Notes: generated from the sequence alone by a model not told the origin. A stretch of DNA of 64,000 nucleotides from VAZQ01 sp963841105 (GCA_963841105.1 CAWJCB010000009.1:1-64000); one strand, 5' to 3'; shown: positions 18,859 through 28,123, numbered from the stretch's first letter. Numbers and translations: made by a program.

Positions 18859-19947
18859 TCAGACAACAGCGCTTGCCGGCTCGCTAACGCCGGCCAGTTC
18901 GCAAATTTCCGTCACACGGCTTGGCAGTTCATCTCCCGGCGTGAGTTCGTACCCCGCTACCCGCACGGTACCGTGCGCTGGACACATCTCGACGACGCAG
19001 CGCGTGTAAGGATTGAGCACCGGGGGCACGACCCAAGCGAGCTCCCCGCGAGCAAATGGCTGTGACCACGTGGCGAGGGCGTCGCGCCGGGCGCAATTGC
19101 GGGCGGCGGCCTGTTCGCAGGATGCGCTCAAGAAGATGCTGGGCGCCATGCGTGCCTCCCACGGCCAACCCCCGTGCAACCAGTCGTTGGCAGCCGACGT
19201 CTCATCGAAACGGCTGGCAAAGCCTTGTTCGGTGCGTTCGATCACGCAGCGCTCCCCGGAATGCACGCCCACGAGCGTGAAAATCACCGGCCGCGCGATT
19301 GCCACCGTCTCCAGGCGATGTTTCGCCTCGCTGAAATTGGCACAGGTCTCAAGCACCTCACGCAGCAGGTGATCGGGAGGACAGAATTTGGTGTGCCACG
19401 TGCCGATCGCGTTGGCGGCGAGATCGTAGGGCCGCAGCCACGGCGCACAGGTGCGCCGCCACAGCGGCGCCTGGTTGATGGCCGCGGCAAACCGGCCCGG
19501 CGCGGCTGCGGTCAGACTGCCGACATATCCCGGCCAGGTGACATTGAAGAACTCCCCCGCAGGCCCGCGCATGCGGGCAATCTCGACGTGGCGGCCGAGC
19601 CCCGGAAAAGGCCAATCCAGCGTGCGGACAAGCCAGGGCACGCCATCCTCATCACGGGCGAGCGCGGTGCAGCCCCATTGATAGGTCCCGTTGAGAAACC
19701 AGATTCCGGGGAAGCCAAGCGCGCTAGCAATGGATTCAATCTCGCCCACGTAAGGTGAGGTTGAGCGCCGCAGCCAACGCCGGGTTACCACATCTATTGC
19801 CGGCAGTAGCGTGCGCACCGAGCCTGGCAGCCAGGCAAGGCACTCTTCGCCCAAGACTTGCGCGCGTGCGCGTGCGTCGATTGCGTAACGCACAGGTCCC
19901 CCGTCCCGGATGTCATTCAAAGGAACGGCAGGAAGGGCGCTCATCAT
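18859..19947 (-). CDS. Ntn-hydrolase-like protein (acid ceramidase/NAAA/CBAH superfamily)
   Basis: A 362-residue protein. The segment NGTYQWGCTALARDEDG followed by PWLVRTLDWPF resembles the maturation site of acid-ceramidase/NAAA and choloylglycine-hydrolase relatives, where Cys becomes the N-terminal nucleophile after self-cleavage (C-T-A, then R-x-L-D-W/Y). A later FNVTWPGYVGSLTAAAPGRF and AAINQAP match the family core. It would hydrolyse a linear amide bond, substrate unknown. No signal peptide is clear. ATG 19947 or 19944 are near-equivalent starts. Confidence 0.65.
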   Translation of the reverse strand: MMSALPAVPLNDIRDGGPVRYAIDARARAQVLGEECLAWLPGSVRTLLPAIDVVTRRWLRRSTSPYVGEIESIASALGFPGIWFLNGTYQWGCTALARDEDGVPWLVRTLDWPFPGLGRHVEIARMRGPAGEFFNVTWPGYVGSLTAAAPGRFAAAINQAPLWRRTCAPWLRPYDLAANAIGTWHTKFCPPDHLLREVLETCANFSEAKHRLETVAIARPVIFTLVGVHSGERCVIERTEQGFASRFDETSAANDWLHGGWPWEARMAPSIFLSASCEQAAARNCARRDALATWSQPFARGELAWVVPPVLNPYTRCVVEMCPAHGTVRVAGYELTPGDELPSRVTEICELAGVSEPASAVV

Positions 19948-20101
19948 TCCGGTTGAGCCTTTTAGCCGCACAGCAGACTTCCCCCTGTCCCCTCTTCCTG
20001 CTGGATGTGACCATCCGGGCAGCGGTCGAATCCACCTTTGCCGCTGCCGCGGAATTCACTACATTTCATCGCTGTCATATGGCGTTTCCGTGGAGGATCA
20101 G

Positions 20102-20476
20102 GTGCGTAGTTCCGCGGCTAAGATAATGATCATCGTTGGGCTTGCGACGCTGACCACGGCATTGCCATCCCTTGGCGATGATGAGTTCCCCCTGGTCGGC
20201 ACCTACACCGAGAACCAGCCGTGCAAGGGTGACGCGTCGGATGCAGACGTGCCACGTGTCAAAATAACCCCGCAAGAGATCGACTCGGCTATTGGCCTTT
20301 GCACAATTCTGGAAAACAAGCGCGAGGGCAACACGTTTGCCATTCACGTTAACTGCAAGGGCCCCGGCGGAAGCCAGATGCTGGGCGATGTCAATTTCAC
20401 CGTGCGCGAAGACAAGACCGTCGATTTCTCAGATCAGGATCAGACCTACAAGGCCGTTCTCCACAAATGTCCCTGA
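20102..20476 (+). CDS. Small exported hypothetical protein
   Basis: A 124-residue protein with a GTG start; GGAGG is five bases upstream. After the N-terminal VRSSAAKIMIIVGLATL-type signal segment comes DDEFPLVGTYTENQPCKGD. It has four cysteines, including CKGDASD, GLCTILENK, VNCKGPGG and the C-terminal HKCP, which could form two disulfides in the periplasm. I recall similar proteins in Bradyrhizobium without known function. It precedes the dienelactone hydrolase gene by 55 bp and may be cotranscribed. Confidence 0.65.
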   Translation: MRSSAAKIMIIVGLATLTTALPSLGDDEFPLVGTYTENQPCKGDASDADVPRVKITPQEIDSAIGLCTILENKREGNTFAIHVNCKGPGGSQMLGDVNFTVREDKTVDFSDQDQTYKAVLHKCP

Positions 20477-20531
20477 AGGCGGCGCGGTCAGCCGCAGCCC
20501 CCTCCCCGTCCATAATTTTTACGAGAGCGCC

Positions 20532-21302
20532 ATGACGTATGAAAGCATGCTGGCGGAAACGGTGGCGTTTACCGGCCACAAGGGAGACGTTGGAGAAGCC
20601 TATTATGCCCGCCCGCTCGGCCCAGGTCCGTGGCCCGGCGTCGTCCTCATTCACCACATGCCTGGCTGGGATGAGTGGATAAAGGAAGCCACGCGCAAGC
20701 TCGCGCATCATGGATTTCCCACCATCGCCCCTCACCTCTATTTCCGTGAAGGTCCCGGCAGCCCCGATGACGTCGGCGCGCGCGTCCGTGCAGCTGGCGG
20801 AGTGCCGGACGCGCAGGTCATGGGCGATGTGGGGGGCTGCATGGCGTTCTTGCGGGCGCAGCCCTATACGAACGGCAAGGCCGGCGTGATTGGCTTTTGC
20901 TCCGGCGGCCGCCACAGCTATCTTGCCGCGTGCACGTTTTCCGATCTCGACGCCGCGATCGACTGCTGGGGCGGCAACGTGATCGTCGACGACAAGACGC
21001 AACTCAACGCGAAACGGCCAGTCGCCCCGATCGAGCTAACAGAGAAGATGGGCTGTCCACTTCTCGGACTGTTTGGCAACGACGACGAGAATCCCAACCG
21101 CGAACAGGTCAACCGCACCGAAGCGGTGCTGAAAAAGCTTGGCAAGAACTACGAATTCCATCGCTATGACGGCGCCGGCCATGCATTCTTCAATACGGCG
21201 CGCCTCGCTTACCGGCCGGAGCAGGCACTCGATGGATGGAGCAAGGTGTTCGCGTTCTTTCGCAAGCATCTCGCCAGCGCGGCCGCGGCGCGCGCGGCCT
21301 GA
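20532..21302 (+). CDS. Dienelactone hydrolase family protein
   Basis: A 256-residue alpha/beta hydrolase of the DLH family. The triad is visible: Cys123 in IGFCSGGRHSY, an Asp in GLFGNDDENP (184 or 185) and His217 in DGAGHAFFN. GVVLIHHMPGWDEW provides the oxyanion-hole loop. The characterised enzyme opens dienelactone in chlorocatechol breakdown, but many members act on other esters, and no chlorocatechol genes are nearby. A repeat pair follows the stop. Confidence 0.9.
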   Translation: MTYESMLAETVAFTGHKGDVGEAYYARPLGPGPWPGVVLIHHMPGWDEWIKEATRKLAHHGFPTIAPHLYFREGPGSPDDVGARVRAAGGVPDAQVMGDVGGCMAFLRAQPYTNGKAGVIGFCSGGRHSYLAACTFSDLDAAIDCWGGNVIVDDKTQLNAKRPVAPIELTEKMGCPLLGLFGNDDENPNREQVNRTEAVLKKLGKNYEFHRYDGAGHAFFNTARLAYRPEQALDGWSKVFAFFRKHLASAAAARAA

Positions 21303-21307
21303 GGAAT

Positions 21308-21346
21308 CCTTATCCTGAGGAGGCGCGCAGCGCCGTCTCGAAGGAT
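21308..21346 (-). repeat. Dispersed palindromic repeat, family A (copy 2)
   Basis: An inverted copy of 4848-4886, identical over 38 bp (CCTTATCCTGAGGAGGCGCG...GTCTCGAAGGA). It is six bases past the dienelactone hydrolase stop and precedes a related element in the opposite orientation. Confidence 0.7.
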
Positions 21347-21375
21347 GGAGAGGGGCGCGATCTCGCTTGCGGCCA

Positions 21376-21456
21376 GTCCTTCGAGACGCCCGCAACGCAG
21401 TCAAGCTTGCGCAGACTGCGTAAACTTATCTGCGCTGCGGGCTCCTCAGGACGAGG
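21376..21456 (+). repeat. Dispersed palindromic repeat, family A variant
   Basis: Opens with AGTCCTTCGAGACGCCCGC and closes with GCGGGCTCCTCAGGACGAGG, so its ends are relatives of the neighbouring repeat. The internal stretch (AAGCTTGCGCAGACTGCG) is unique. The pair of opposed elements sits between convergent genes and could act as a bidirectional terminator. Confidence 0.6.
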
Positions 21457-21477
21457 CTGATGGAAGGAAACACCGAC

Positions 21478-21849
21478 CTACGCCCCTCCGCGGAAGCACG
21501 AATAGCCCCAGGCCGTGAACTTGAACGGCAGGTGATAATGCTGTTGCGGATCGGCGATCCCGAACCGGTAAGAGACCACATCCAGAAAAGGAACGGCGGC
21601 GAGGGAAATCCCGACATCCCGGTGGTACGCCCCGACGTGAAACACCGCCTCATAACGACCCGCCATAAACGTTCCTGTCAGCGCGGGGTCATTGAGCGTG
21701 CCGGCGGCGGAGATCATGCCACGCGCAATGAGTCGTCTGCCGGTTTCCCCGTTGTCTCCTTCACTCACGAACGAAAACAGCTCGACCCGCATGCCGGATG
21801 CCACGATCCCGCGTCCGACATCCACGGCGTGAATGGAGATACCCGGCAA
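21478..21849 (-). CDS. Transthyretin-like/5-hydroxyisourate hydrolase family protein (variant C-terminus)
   Basis: A 123-residue transthyretin-related protein. HIU hydrolases open 5-hydroxyisourate to OHCU in urate breakdown. Recognisable parts are GMRVELFSFVSEGD, GRYEAVFHVGAYH and HYHLPFKFTAWGYSCFRGGA. The family normally ends in YRGS after a Y-S-T segment; here it is FRGG-A, and the N-terminal H-V-L-D motif is HAVDVG. Those changes touch known active-site motifs, so the substrate may differ. It is last in the polyamine-type ABC operon; no urate oxidase or OHCU decarboxylase is in the window. Confidence 0.75.
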   Translation of the reverse strand: MPGISIHAVDVGRGIVASGMRVELFSFVSEGDNGETGRRLIARGMISAAGTLNDPALTGTFMAGRYEAVFHVGAYHRDVGISLAAVPFLDVVSYRFGIADPQQHYHLPFKFTAWGYSCFRGGA

Positions 21850-21858
21850 GCCGTCCTC

Positions 21859-22621
21859 TTATCGCATCTGGCTGGTGAGCCCGGCGAACCGCTCGGCGAG
21901 CAGCATCAGCAGCAGGGTGACGATCACGATAACACCTGAAACCGCGGCGGTGCGCACGTCGAGATTGGTCTCGATCTGCTGCCATAGATGGATCGGCAGC
22001 ACCTCCGTGCGCTCGTCGGCGAGGAACAGACGACACCGGCACGTTGTCGAACGACGCCATGAATGCGAGGAAGCTGCCTGCGCGCGATGCCGCGACCGAT
22101 CAGCGGCAGGGTGACGCGGCGGAAGGTCATCCAGTGACCGGCGCCGAGGCTCGCCGATGCGTCGAGGAGCGCATGATCGAGCTGTGTCAGTGCGGCGAGC
22201 GTCGTGCGCAGCACGAACGGCACGCAGACGATGACGTGGCCCGAGCATCAGGAACGGGATGCTCGGCCGCAGCCCGAGTCTGATAGATGAAGATCAAGCG
22301 CGGCGAACCCGAAGGCGAGCGCCGGCAGCAGCAGCGGCGACATGAACAGCAGATCGAAGACGCGCGCCCAGGCGCGATGGGAGCGCGCGATGGCGAGCGC
22401 CGCCGCTGTGCCGAGAACGAGCGCAAATCGACCGTCGTCCAGAATGCCACGACCAGGCTGGTCCATGCCGCCCGCTGCATCTGATCGGCTTCGAGCAAGG
22501 CCGCGTACCAGCGCAGCGACAGCCCGTCCGGCGGAAATTTCAGCGACTGCGATGCCGTCAACGACGTCAGGATGACGATCAGGCTCGGAGCGACGAGAAA
22601 CACGATTGCCATTGCGGTCAT
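21859..22621 (-). pseudogene. PotC-like ABC permease with multiple frameshifts
   Basis: This is a spermidine/putrescine-type permease read from four frame segments. They are VFLVAPSLIVILTSLTASQ at the start, then LLFMSPLLLPALAFGF, then PFVLRTTLAALTQLDHALLDASASLGAGHW (the EAA-loop region, split here), and finally TAAVSGVIVIVTLLLMLLAERFAG before the stop at 21859. Frame changes occur near 22435, 22260, 22100 and 22030. The encoded residues remain family-like between breaks, so either very recent decay or assembly indels explain the damage. Confidence 0.75.
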
Positions 22622-22674
22622 GGCTGCGAACGATCAGCACGCAGCGAAAGGCTCTCCCAATCGGCACGGCGGAG

Positions 22675-23525
22675 CTACGGTTTCGCATCGACCGGCTGCC
22701 GATCCTGCGTGAGCAGGTTGAGAGCAGCGACCACGGCGAGCACGGCGATCATGAAGATCACCGAGATCGCCGCGGCAAACGGCCAATTGTTGGCGCCGAT
22801 CGCCTGCTGATAGATGTGCAGCGGCATGTAGACCAGCCGCGCGCCGCCGATCAGGGTCTGCGTGACGAAGGCGGTGACGCTGGCGGAGTAGGTGAGAATG
22901 CATCCCGCGATCACGCCGGGGAGCGACAAGGGCAGCGTCACGCGCCACAACGTGCGCCACTCGCCGGCTCCTAAGCGCGCGCGAGGCGTCGACCAGATTC
23001 GGATCCATCTTCGACATCACGGTCAGGATCGGCAAGCACCATCAGCGGCATCTGCACCTGGGCGAGCACCATGACCACGCCAAACTCGGTGAACAGGAGC
23101 CGCAACGGCTCGGTGGTGAGGCCGAGTCCCATGGCGATCTGATTGAGCAGACCCTGGCGCCCGAGGATGACGATCCAGGAGAACGTGCGCACGACAACGC
23201 TGGTCATGATCGGAAGGATCACGAGAAACAGCAGCACCGCCTGCCAGCGCGCCTTGGCGCGGCTCGCAATCCAGGCGATCGGATAGCCGAACAGGAAGCA
23301 CAGCAGCGTCGCCTTCACGCCGAGCACAATCGTGCTCCAGAGGATGGAGTAGTTGAACGGGTCGGTGAAGAACTTGACGTAGTTGCCGAGCGTCAGGGCG
23401 CGCATCTCGGCGTCGCGCGAAAGCGACATGAGGATCAGCACGAGCAATGGCGCAGCAAAGAATGCGACGAAAACTGCCGCCAGTGGCAGAACAAGCTTGA
23501 GCTCGCTGACTTTCTCCCCTCGCAC
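22675..23525 (-). pseudogene. PotB-like ABC permease with frameshifts
   Basis: The intact N-terminal part (from 23525) has LVLPLAAVFVAFFAAPLLVL, NYVKFFTDPFNYSILWST and SRAKARWQAVLLFLVILP, a PotB/HisM-type permease. The frame then breaks near 23035 (MPILTVMSKMDPNLVDASRAL segment) and again near 22960, resuming as WRVTLPLSLPGVIAGCILTY, the EAA-loop helix, to the stop at 22675. It would form the transmembrane pore with the PotC-like protein. As assembled, it cannot give a full-length product. Confidence 0.8.
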
Positions 23526-23543
23526 CTGACGCGACCTATCGCA

Positions 23544-24587
23544 TCACGACTTGATCTCGCGATTGAATCGCTCGATCAGCGCGCCGCGCTGCGGATTGAG
23601 CTTCTCCCAGTCGAAGCGAACGTACCTTCGCCAAGTCGGCGTAGGTCTTGGCGATCGAGTTGGTGATCGCCCCTTCGAGTGGCACTTTGCTGTTGGTCGG
23701 AATGACATCGTAGGGCGGCTTCAGCATCGCCGCCTGCACGGCGGGATCGAGATGCGTGTCGATGTACTGGGACCGCGAGATCGGGCTCGGCGGCATTCGC
23801 CACCACGATGCATGCTGGTGTACCAGCCGACCGGTCCAGTGTCGGGGATCGACAAGCTCGACCGGAACATCCTTGCCCTTCAGCGTCTGAACGAAATTGA
23901 AATTGTACGGCGCGATATCGATCTGCTCCTGCTGCCACAGGGTGGCATAGGCGCCGAGGTTGGCGCCGATCGCGCCGACATTGGGCAGCATCTCGCGCAG
24001 CGCCTTGAACGCCGGCTCGAAGTTCTCCTCGTTGCCGCCGCGCAGGCGATTGATCTCGGCGAGAAAGGCGATGCCGAGCTGGCTGTTGAGCGCGGTCAGG
24101 CCGACACGGCCCTTGTATTGCGGGTCCCACAGCACGTCCCAGCTCTTCGGCGGCGTCCTTGATTTGCTGCGGGTTGTAGCCGATGCCGATGATCTGCATG
24201 GAGATGCGCGGCCCCCATTCGTCCTGGAACTCGGGCAGCAGGTCCTTGTAGTTCGGGCGATTTGGCCGTGGGATACTTCGCGATCAGTCCCTGCTTGGCC
24301 GCGTCGAGCACCTGCGGCGAATCGAACAGCGCCACATCGAACGGCGGTCTGCCGCCCTTGGCGGCCATCAGGCGGGAAAGCTGATCGTTGCCGAGCAGGA
24401 TCGATTGGGTGACGGAGGCGCCGGTGCGCTTGGTGAAGGCCGGGGCCAGATAATCGCGATGCGCCTCGTTCCAGGTACCGGGAAAGGTGGCGGCGACGAG
24501 CGTTTTCCCTTGCGCCTGCGATGCGAATGGCAGCAACGCCGCCGCCCCGGCGCCCAGCAATCCACGGCGAGTGATCGAGCTGTTCAT
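23544..24587 (-). pseudogene. Polyamine-type ABC substrate-binding protein with multiple frameshifts
   Basis: A PotD/extracellular-solute-binding family 1 protein. The N-terminus is a twin-arginine signal (SITRRGLLGAGAAALLPF), followed by GKTLVAATFPGTWNE. Frame breaks near 24250, 24140, 23860, 23810 and 23625 split the rest, but each segment is family-like: IIGIGYNPQQIKDA, WDPQYKGRVGLTALNSQLG, DTGPVGWYTSMH, SQYIDTHLDPAVQAAMLKPP and the terminal FDWEKLNPQRGALIERFN. The last frame ends at 23544. The start overlaps the ATPase stop by 4 bp. Confidence 0.8.
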
Positions 24588-25783
24588 GCGTTGCTCCTCT
24601 GCATCGTTGCGGGGTCAGTCAGCGCGGCAACATCTTTTACCGGAAAGACATGGCAGGCCCTCGGCGAGACGGGGGTAAAATGAACTGTGCTGCCGCTTGC
24701 GTAGTCGATGGCGGCGGTCTCCCGCGATTGGCTGATTTTGACGGCCACGCCAGCAGACAATTCCACATCGTAGATGACCTGTGGGCCCAGCGGCATCACC
24801 ATCTTGATCGTGCCGGAAAGCCGTCCCGATCCACCTTCGCTTTGCAGGCGGAGTTGCTCCGGCCGCACCGAAACTACGACTTCCGTTCCGCCTGGGAGCT
24901 TGGCTGGCGCGGCGCGCAGCACTCCACCGGCAAGCGACACATCGGTGCCGCTGGCATCGCTGCCGATGATCTTGCCCGCCAAAAGATTGGTCGTGCCGAC
25001 GAACTGATTTACAAATAGCGTAACGGGGCTATCGTAGATTTCGGTGGGCGAAGCAACCTGCTCGATGCGGCCGCGGTTCATGACCGCGATCCGGTCGGCC
25101 ATCGAGAGCGCCTCCTCCTGGTCATGGGTGACGAGTATGGTGGTGATTCCATAGTCCCGCTGGAGCCGCTTCACCTCGATCTGCATGTCGAGCCGCAGGT
25201 TCTTGTCGAGTGCGCCGAATGGCTCGTCCAGCATCAGGATTTTGGGATCGATGGCAAGGCAGCGCGCCAGCGCGATCCGCTGCTGCTGGCCGCCCGAGAG
25301 CTGGCGCGGCAGCCGGTCCGCATACGCCTCCATGTGCACGAGCGCGAGCATCTCTTCGACCCGAGCGGCGATGCGCTCGCGCGGCCAGTGATGGGCCTCC
25401 AACCCATAGGCCACGTTCTTGCGCACGCTCATGTGCGGAAAGAGGGCGTAGCTCTGAAAGACGATGCCTACACCGCGGCGATTGGGCGGCAAGTGATCGA
25501 CGCTCTCGCCGTCAAAAAAGACGCTGCCTTGCGTCTGGCGAATGAAGCCTGCAACGATGCGCAGGAGGGTGGACTTGCCGCAGCCGGACGGTCCCAGCAA
25601 AGCAACGAGCTCTCCGGCGCCAATCGCAAGCTGCACGGTATCGATGGCGAGGAAATCTCCGAATCGATGGGCAATGCGCTCAAGGCGCAATTCGTGTCCC
25701 GGACTTTCCGCTTGGCCCGCAGTCCGAGCTCTCGGCGGCATAGTCACTGCAGGCTGCACCAACGCGGGCTTCGTCATGACCAC
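24584..25783 (-). CDS. PotA-like ABC transporter ATPase
   Basis: An intact 399-residue ATPase of the spermidine/putrescine/iron type. Walker A is GPSGCGKSTLL, the Q-loop is VFQSYALFPHMSV, the signature LSGGQQQRIALARCL, Walker B ILMLDEPFGALD, and the switch THDQEEAL. A C-terminal TOBE-like domain follows (SVRPEQLRLQ). It is the only undamaged component of this importer. A 25-residue Pro/Arg-rich N-terminal extension precedes the domain, and ATG 25777 is an alternative start. HAD and ModA-like genes lie upstream in the same operon. Confidence 0.93.
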   Translation of the reverse strand: MVMTKPALVQPAVTMPPRARTAGQAESPGHELRLERIAHRFGDFLAIDTVQLAIGAGELVALLGPSGCGKSTLLRIVAGFIRQTQGSVFFDGESVDHLPPNRRGVGIVFQSYALFPHMSVRKNVAYGLEAHHWPRERIAARVEEMLALVHMEAYADRLPRQLSGGQQQRIALARCLAIDPKILMLDEPFGALDKNLRLDMQIEVKRLQRDYGITTILVTHDQEEALSMADRIAVMNRGRIEQVASPTEIYDSPVTLFVNQFVGTTNLLAGKIIGSDASGTDVSLAGGVLRAAPAKLPGGTEVVVSVRPEQLRLQSEGGSGRLSGTIKMVMPLGPQVIYDVELSAGVAVKISQSRETAAIDYASGSTVHFTPVSPRACHVFPVKDVAALTDPATMQRSNA

Positions 25784-25789
25784 TTCCGT

Positions 25790-26509
25790 TCAAGCGCCGA
25801 GCCGGGCAGCAAGATCTTCGAGGCTGGCGGCCGCGACATCAACTGCCGCCGTGGGATGGGCTTCTCCCCTTCCCGTTCCGCGCTCGTTCGACCGCGCGAT
25901 GTGAGCGGTGTGCATGCCGCACTTCGCTGCGGCGACAAGATCATTTGTGTGCGCCGCGACCATCATGCAGTCACTTGGCGGCAGATCGAGAGCCTCGCAG
26001 GCCGAGAGGTAGACGCGCGGCTTGGGCTTGTAGTCGCCTGCAATCTCCGCGCCTAAGATCGCGTCCCAAACAAACCCATTGCGGCGGGCGAGATCAACCA
26101 TCAGCGAAATGTTGCCGTTTGACAGCGGCGCAAGGATGTAGCGCGCGTTGAGCCGCGACAAGCCGCGCGGTACATCCGGCCAGGCATCAAGACGGTGCCA
26201 GGCGAGATTGAGGTCGTGCGCTGTCCGTTCCGGCAAGCTGGGGACGGCAAAGCGCCGCAGGATGCGATCAAGATTTCGCCGATGCAGCAGGTCGAGCTTG
26301 CAGAAGGGGGCGCGGCCGGTGCGCACGTCTTCCATGGCAGGCTGGTACTCGTCGCGCCATGCGTCGGCGAAACCGAGCCAGTCGATGGCAAGGTCCAGCG
26401 GCTTGAGGATACGCTCGGCCTCACGTGCCACTCCAGTTCGCCAATCGACCAGCGTGCCGAACACATCGAAGAAAAGCGCTCTGACCGAGGGCGCTCTGAT
26501 AGAGGTCAT
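25790..26509 (-). CDS. HAD-superfamily type II haloacid dehalogenase-like protein
   Basis: A 239-residue L-2-haloacid-dehalogenase-like protein. Motif I is LFFDVFGTLVDW (nucleophile Asp15), motif II LAPLSNGN, motif III Lys in GDYKPKPRVY, motif IV MMVAAHTNDLVAA. The dehalogenase class has Arg and Asn-containing substrate loops that I cannot confirm by eye; a phosphatase role is possible. Its ATG overlaps the ModA-like stop by 4 bp (ATGA), and it ends six bases before the ATPase gene. Confidence 0.85.
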   Translation of the reverse strand: MTSIRAPSVRALFFDVFGTLVDWRTGVAREAERILKPLDLAIDWLGFADAWRDEYQPAMEDVRTGRAPFCKLDLLHRRNLDRILRRFAVPSLPERTAHDLNLAWHRLDAWPDVPRGLSRLNARYILAPLSNGNISLMVDLARRNGFVWDAILGAEIAGDYKPKPRVYLSACEALDLPPSDCMMVAAHTNDLVAAAKCGMHTAHIARSNERGTGRGEAHPTAAVDVAAASLEDLAARLGA

Positions 26510-27268
26510 GGGCGATCCATGCCCTTCGATTTGAGCACCTCGCCAGCGCCGGGACCCGTAAGCGTCCTGAGCAGAGCATTGGCGGCGTCAGGGTCCTTGG
26601 CGCTCGCACCAATTGCGGCGGCGTAAACGGTGTAGTTCTGGATTTCCGCGGGCAGCGGACCGACCAGGACGATGCCCTTCACGGGAAGGATTTCACTGAT
26701 CTGATGAATGCCGAGCTCCGCCTCGCCTCTGGCGATGTGCGCGGCTACGGCGCCGCCAGCAATCAGTTTGGCTTTGGGGTTCACTTGCGCGGCGATACCC
26801 AACTTGTCGAGCAATCCCGCTACATAGATTCCGCTCGATCCGCCTGCCGCAGGGTCGATATAGGCGACCGACTTTGCTGCCAGCAACGCCTGCTTGAATG
26901 CCCCGACGGAGCTGATATCGGGTTTCGGCGTGCCTTCCTTGACGACAACCCCCACACCGACACGGGCGAGATTGCGCGCGCTGCCGGGGACGAATTTGCC
27001 TTTCCTGGCAAGGCTGTCGATGGCGCCAGGCGTGAGTACGGCGAGGTCGAAGGCTTCCCCTGCCTTCGATACGCTTGCTGAGTGCGCCGACCGTGTCGTT
27101 ATCGACGATGATCTTGTGACCCGTCTCCTTCTCGAATCCCGGCTGCAGCGCCAGAATGACCTGCTTGAACGCACCTGCGCTCAACACCCTGATCTCGGCG
27201 CAAGCGGCAGTCCGTGATGTGCCGGCCAGCGCCAGCACCACCGCGAAGGACAGCACGGTCATTCTCAT
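26506..27268 (-). CDS. ModA-like periplasmic substrate-binding protein (one frameshift)
   Basis: A molybdate-type (SBP_bac_11) binding protein of about 250 residues. An export signal begins MRMTVLSFAVVLALAG and the mature part opens with AEIRVLSAGAFKQVILALQP; later IYVAGLLDKLGIAAQVNPK and GEAELGIHQISEIL fit the family. The frame breaks near 27071: deleting one G from GAAGGCAGGGGAAGCC restores RIEAGEAFDLAVL. Related proteins are known to bind organic anions or aromatics as well as molybdate. No modB/modC follows, so it may serve the PotA-like importer or act alone. Confidence 0.8.
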
Positions 27269-27333
27269 GTCGTATGTCTCCATTGATCGCAAAGGGTGGA
27301 ACCAGCGCGTGCGGCTTGAATTGTCCGTCAATC

Positions 27334-27501
27334 ATGCAGGACGACAGAAGCAGGACAAGCCCCATCGGCCGGCCTTCGTATCCGGCCGAAAAGGCACGCG
27401 GCGGCGAGATTATCTTACGCCGCCCGTGGCAACGAGCGGTTTTCATTGCCGGGCTTGCCGTCCCATTGCTCCTTCTGCTGTTCCTGATTGTCTATCGCTA
27501 A
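27334..27501 (+). CDS. Small conserved membrane protein upstream of ruvX
   Basis: A 55-residue protein. The soluble N-terminal part reads TSPIGRPSYPAEKARGGEII with LRRPWQRAVF leading into one transmembrane helix (IAGLAVPLLLLLFLIVYR). I recall near-identical small proteins in Bradyrhizobium-type genomes; function unknown. It ends 47 bp before ruvX in the same direction and may be cotranscribed. Confidence 0.65.
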   Translation: MQDDRSRTSPIGRPSYPAEKARGGEIILRRPWQRAVFIAGLAVPLLLLLFLIVYR

Positions 27502-27548
27502 GCCGCAACGCGGTTTCCGGCACACCCTACGCATGTTAGCCATCTGCC

Positions 27549-28028
27549 ATGCCGGCTTTGATCCTTCCGCTGGTGGACGCAGCGGCGCACCTGCCCGTTC
27601 GCGGGGCGCTGATCGGCCTCGACCTTGGCAGCAAGACCATCGGGGTCGCAACCAGCGATCCTGATCGCCGTCTCGCAACCCCCGTAGAAACCATCAAGCG
27701 CCGAAAATTCCGGGCCGATGCCGCGCGCCTTCTCACCCTTGCCGCCGAGCGCAGAGCCGTGGGTTTTGTGTTGGGGCTACCCGTAAATATGGACAATACC
27801 GAAGGCGCGCGTGCCCAGGCGACGCGCGCTTTCGCGCGCAACCTCGCGCGGCTCACCGATCTTCCGATTGCGCTTTGGGACGAGCGGCTTTCCACCGCCG
27901 CGGTCGAGCGCGAGCTCATAGCCGCCGACATGACGCGGGCGCGCCGGGCGCAGGTGATTGATCAGCACGCCGCGGTGTTCATTTTGCAGGGGGCGCTCGA
28001 TCGGATTGCCCGAGGCAGCGTGGGCTAA
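27549..28028 (+). CDS. ruvX: Holliday junction resolvase-like protein RuvX (YqgF)
   Basis: A 159-residue RNase-H-fold protein of the YqgF family, involved in 16S rRNA maturation and proposed as a Holliday junction resolvase. The first catalytic Asp is in IGLDLGSKTIGVATSD, the central motif is VGFVLGLPVNMDNTEGARAQ, the second acidic region IALWDERLSTAAVE, and the final Asp region RAQVIDQHAAVFIL. Length and motifs are normal. Confidence 0.94.
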   Translation: MPALILPLVDAAAHLPVRGALIGLDLGSKTIGVATSDPDRRLATPVETIKRRKFRADAARLLTLAAERRAVGFVLGLPVNMDNTEGARAQATRAFARNLARLTDLPIALWDERLSTAAVERELIAADMTRARRAQVIDQHAAVFILQGALDRIARGSVG

Positions 28029-28123
28029 CTGGGATTTGTGGTGCAATAGCGAAGCTGGTTTCGACCACTATCAAAGTGCTCATTTGAACCGATAAGATGC
28101 TGCCTGCTGAGCCGGAGGCGAAT

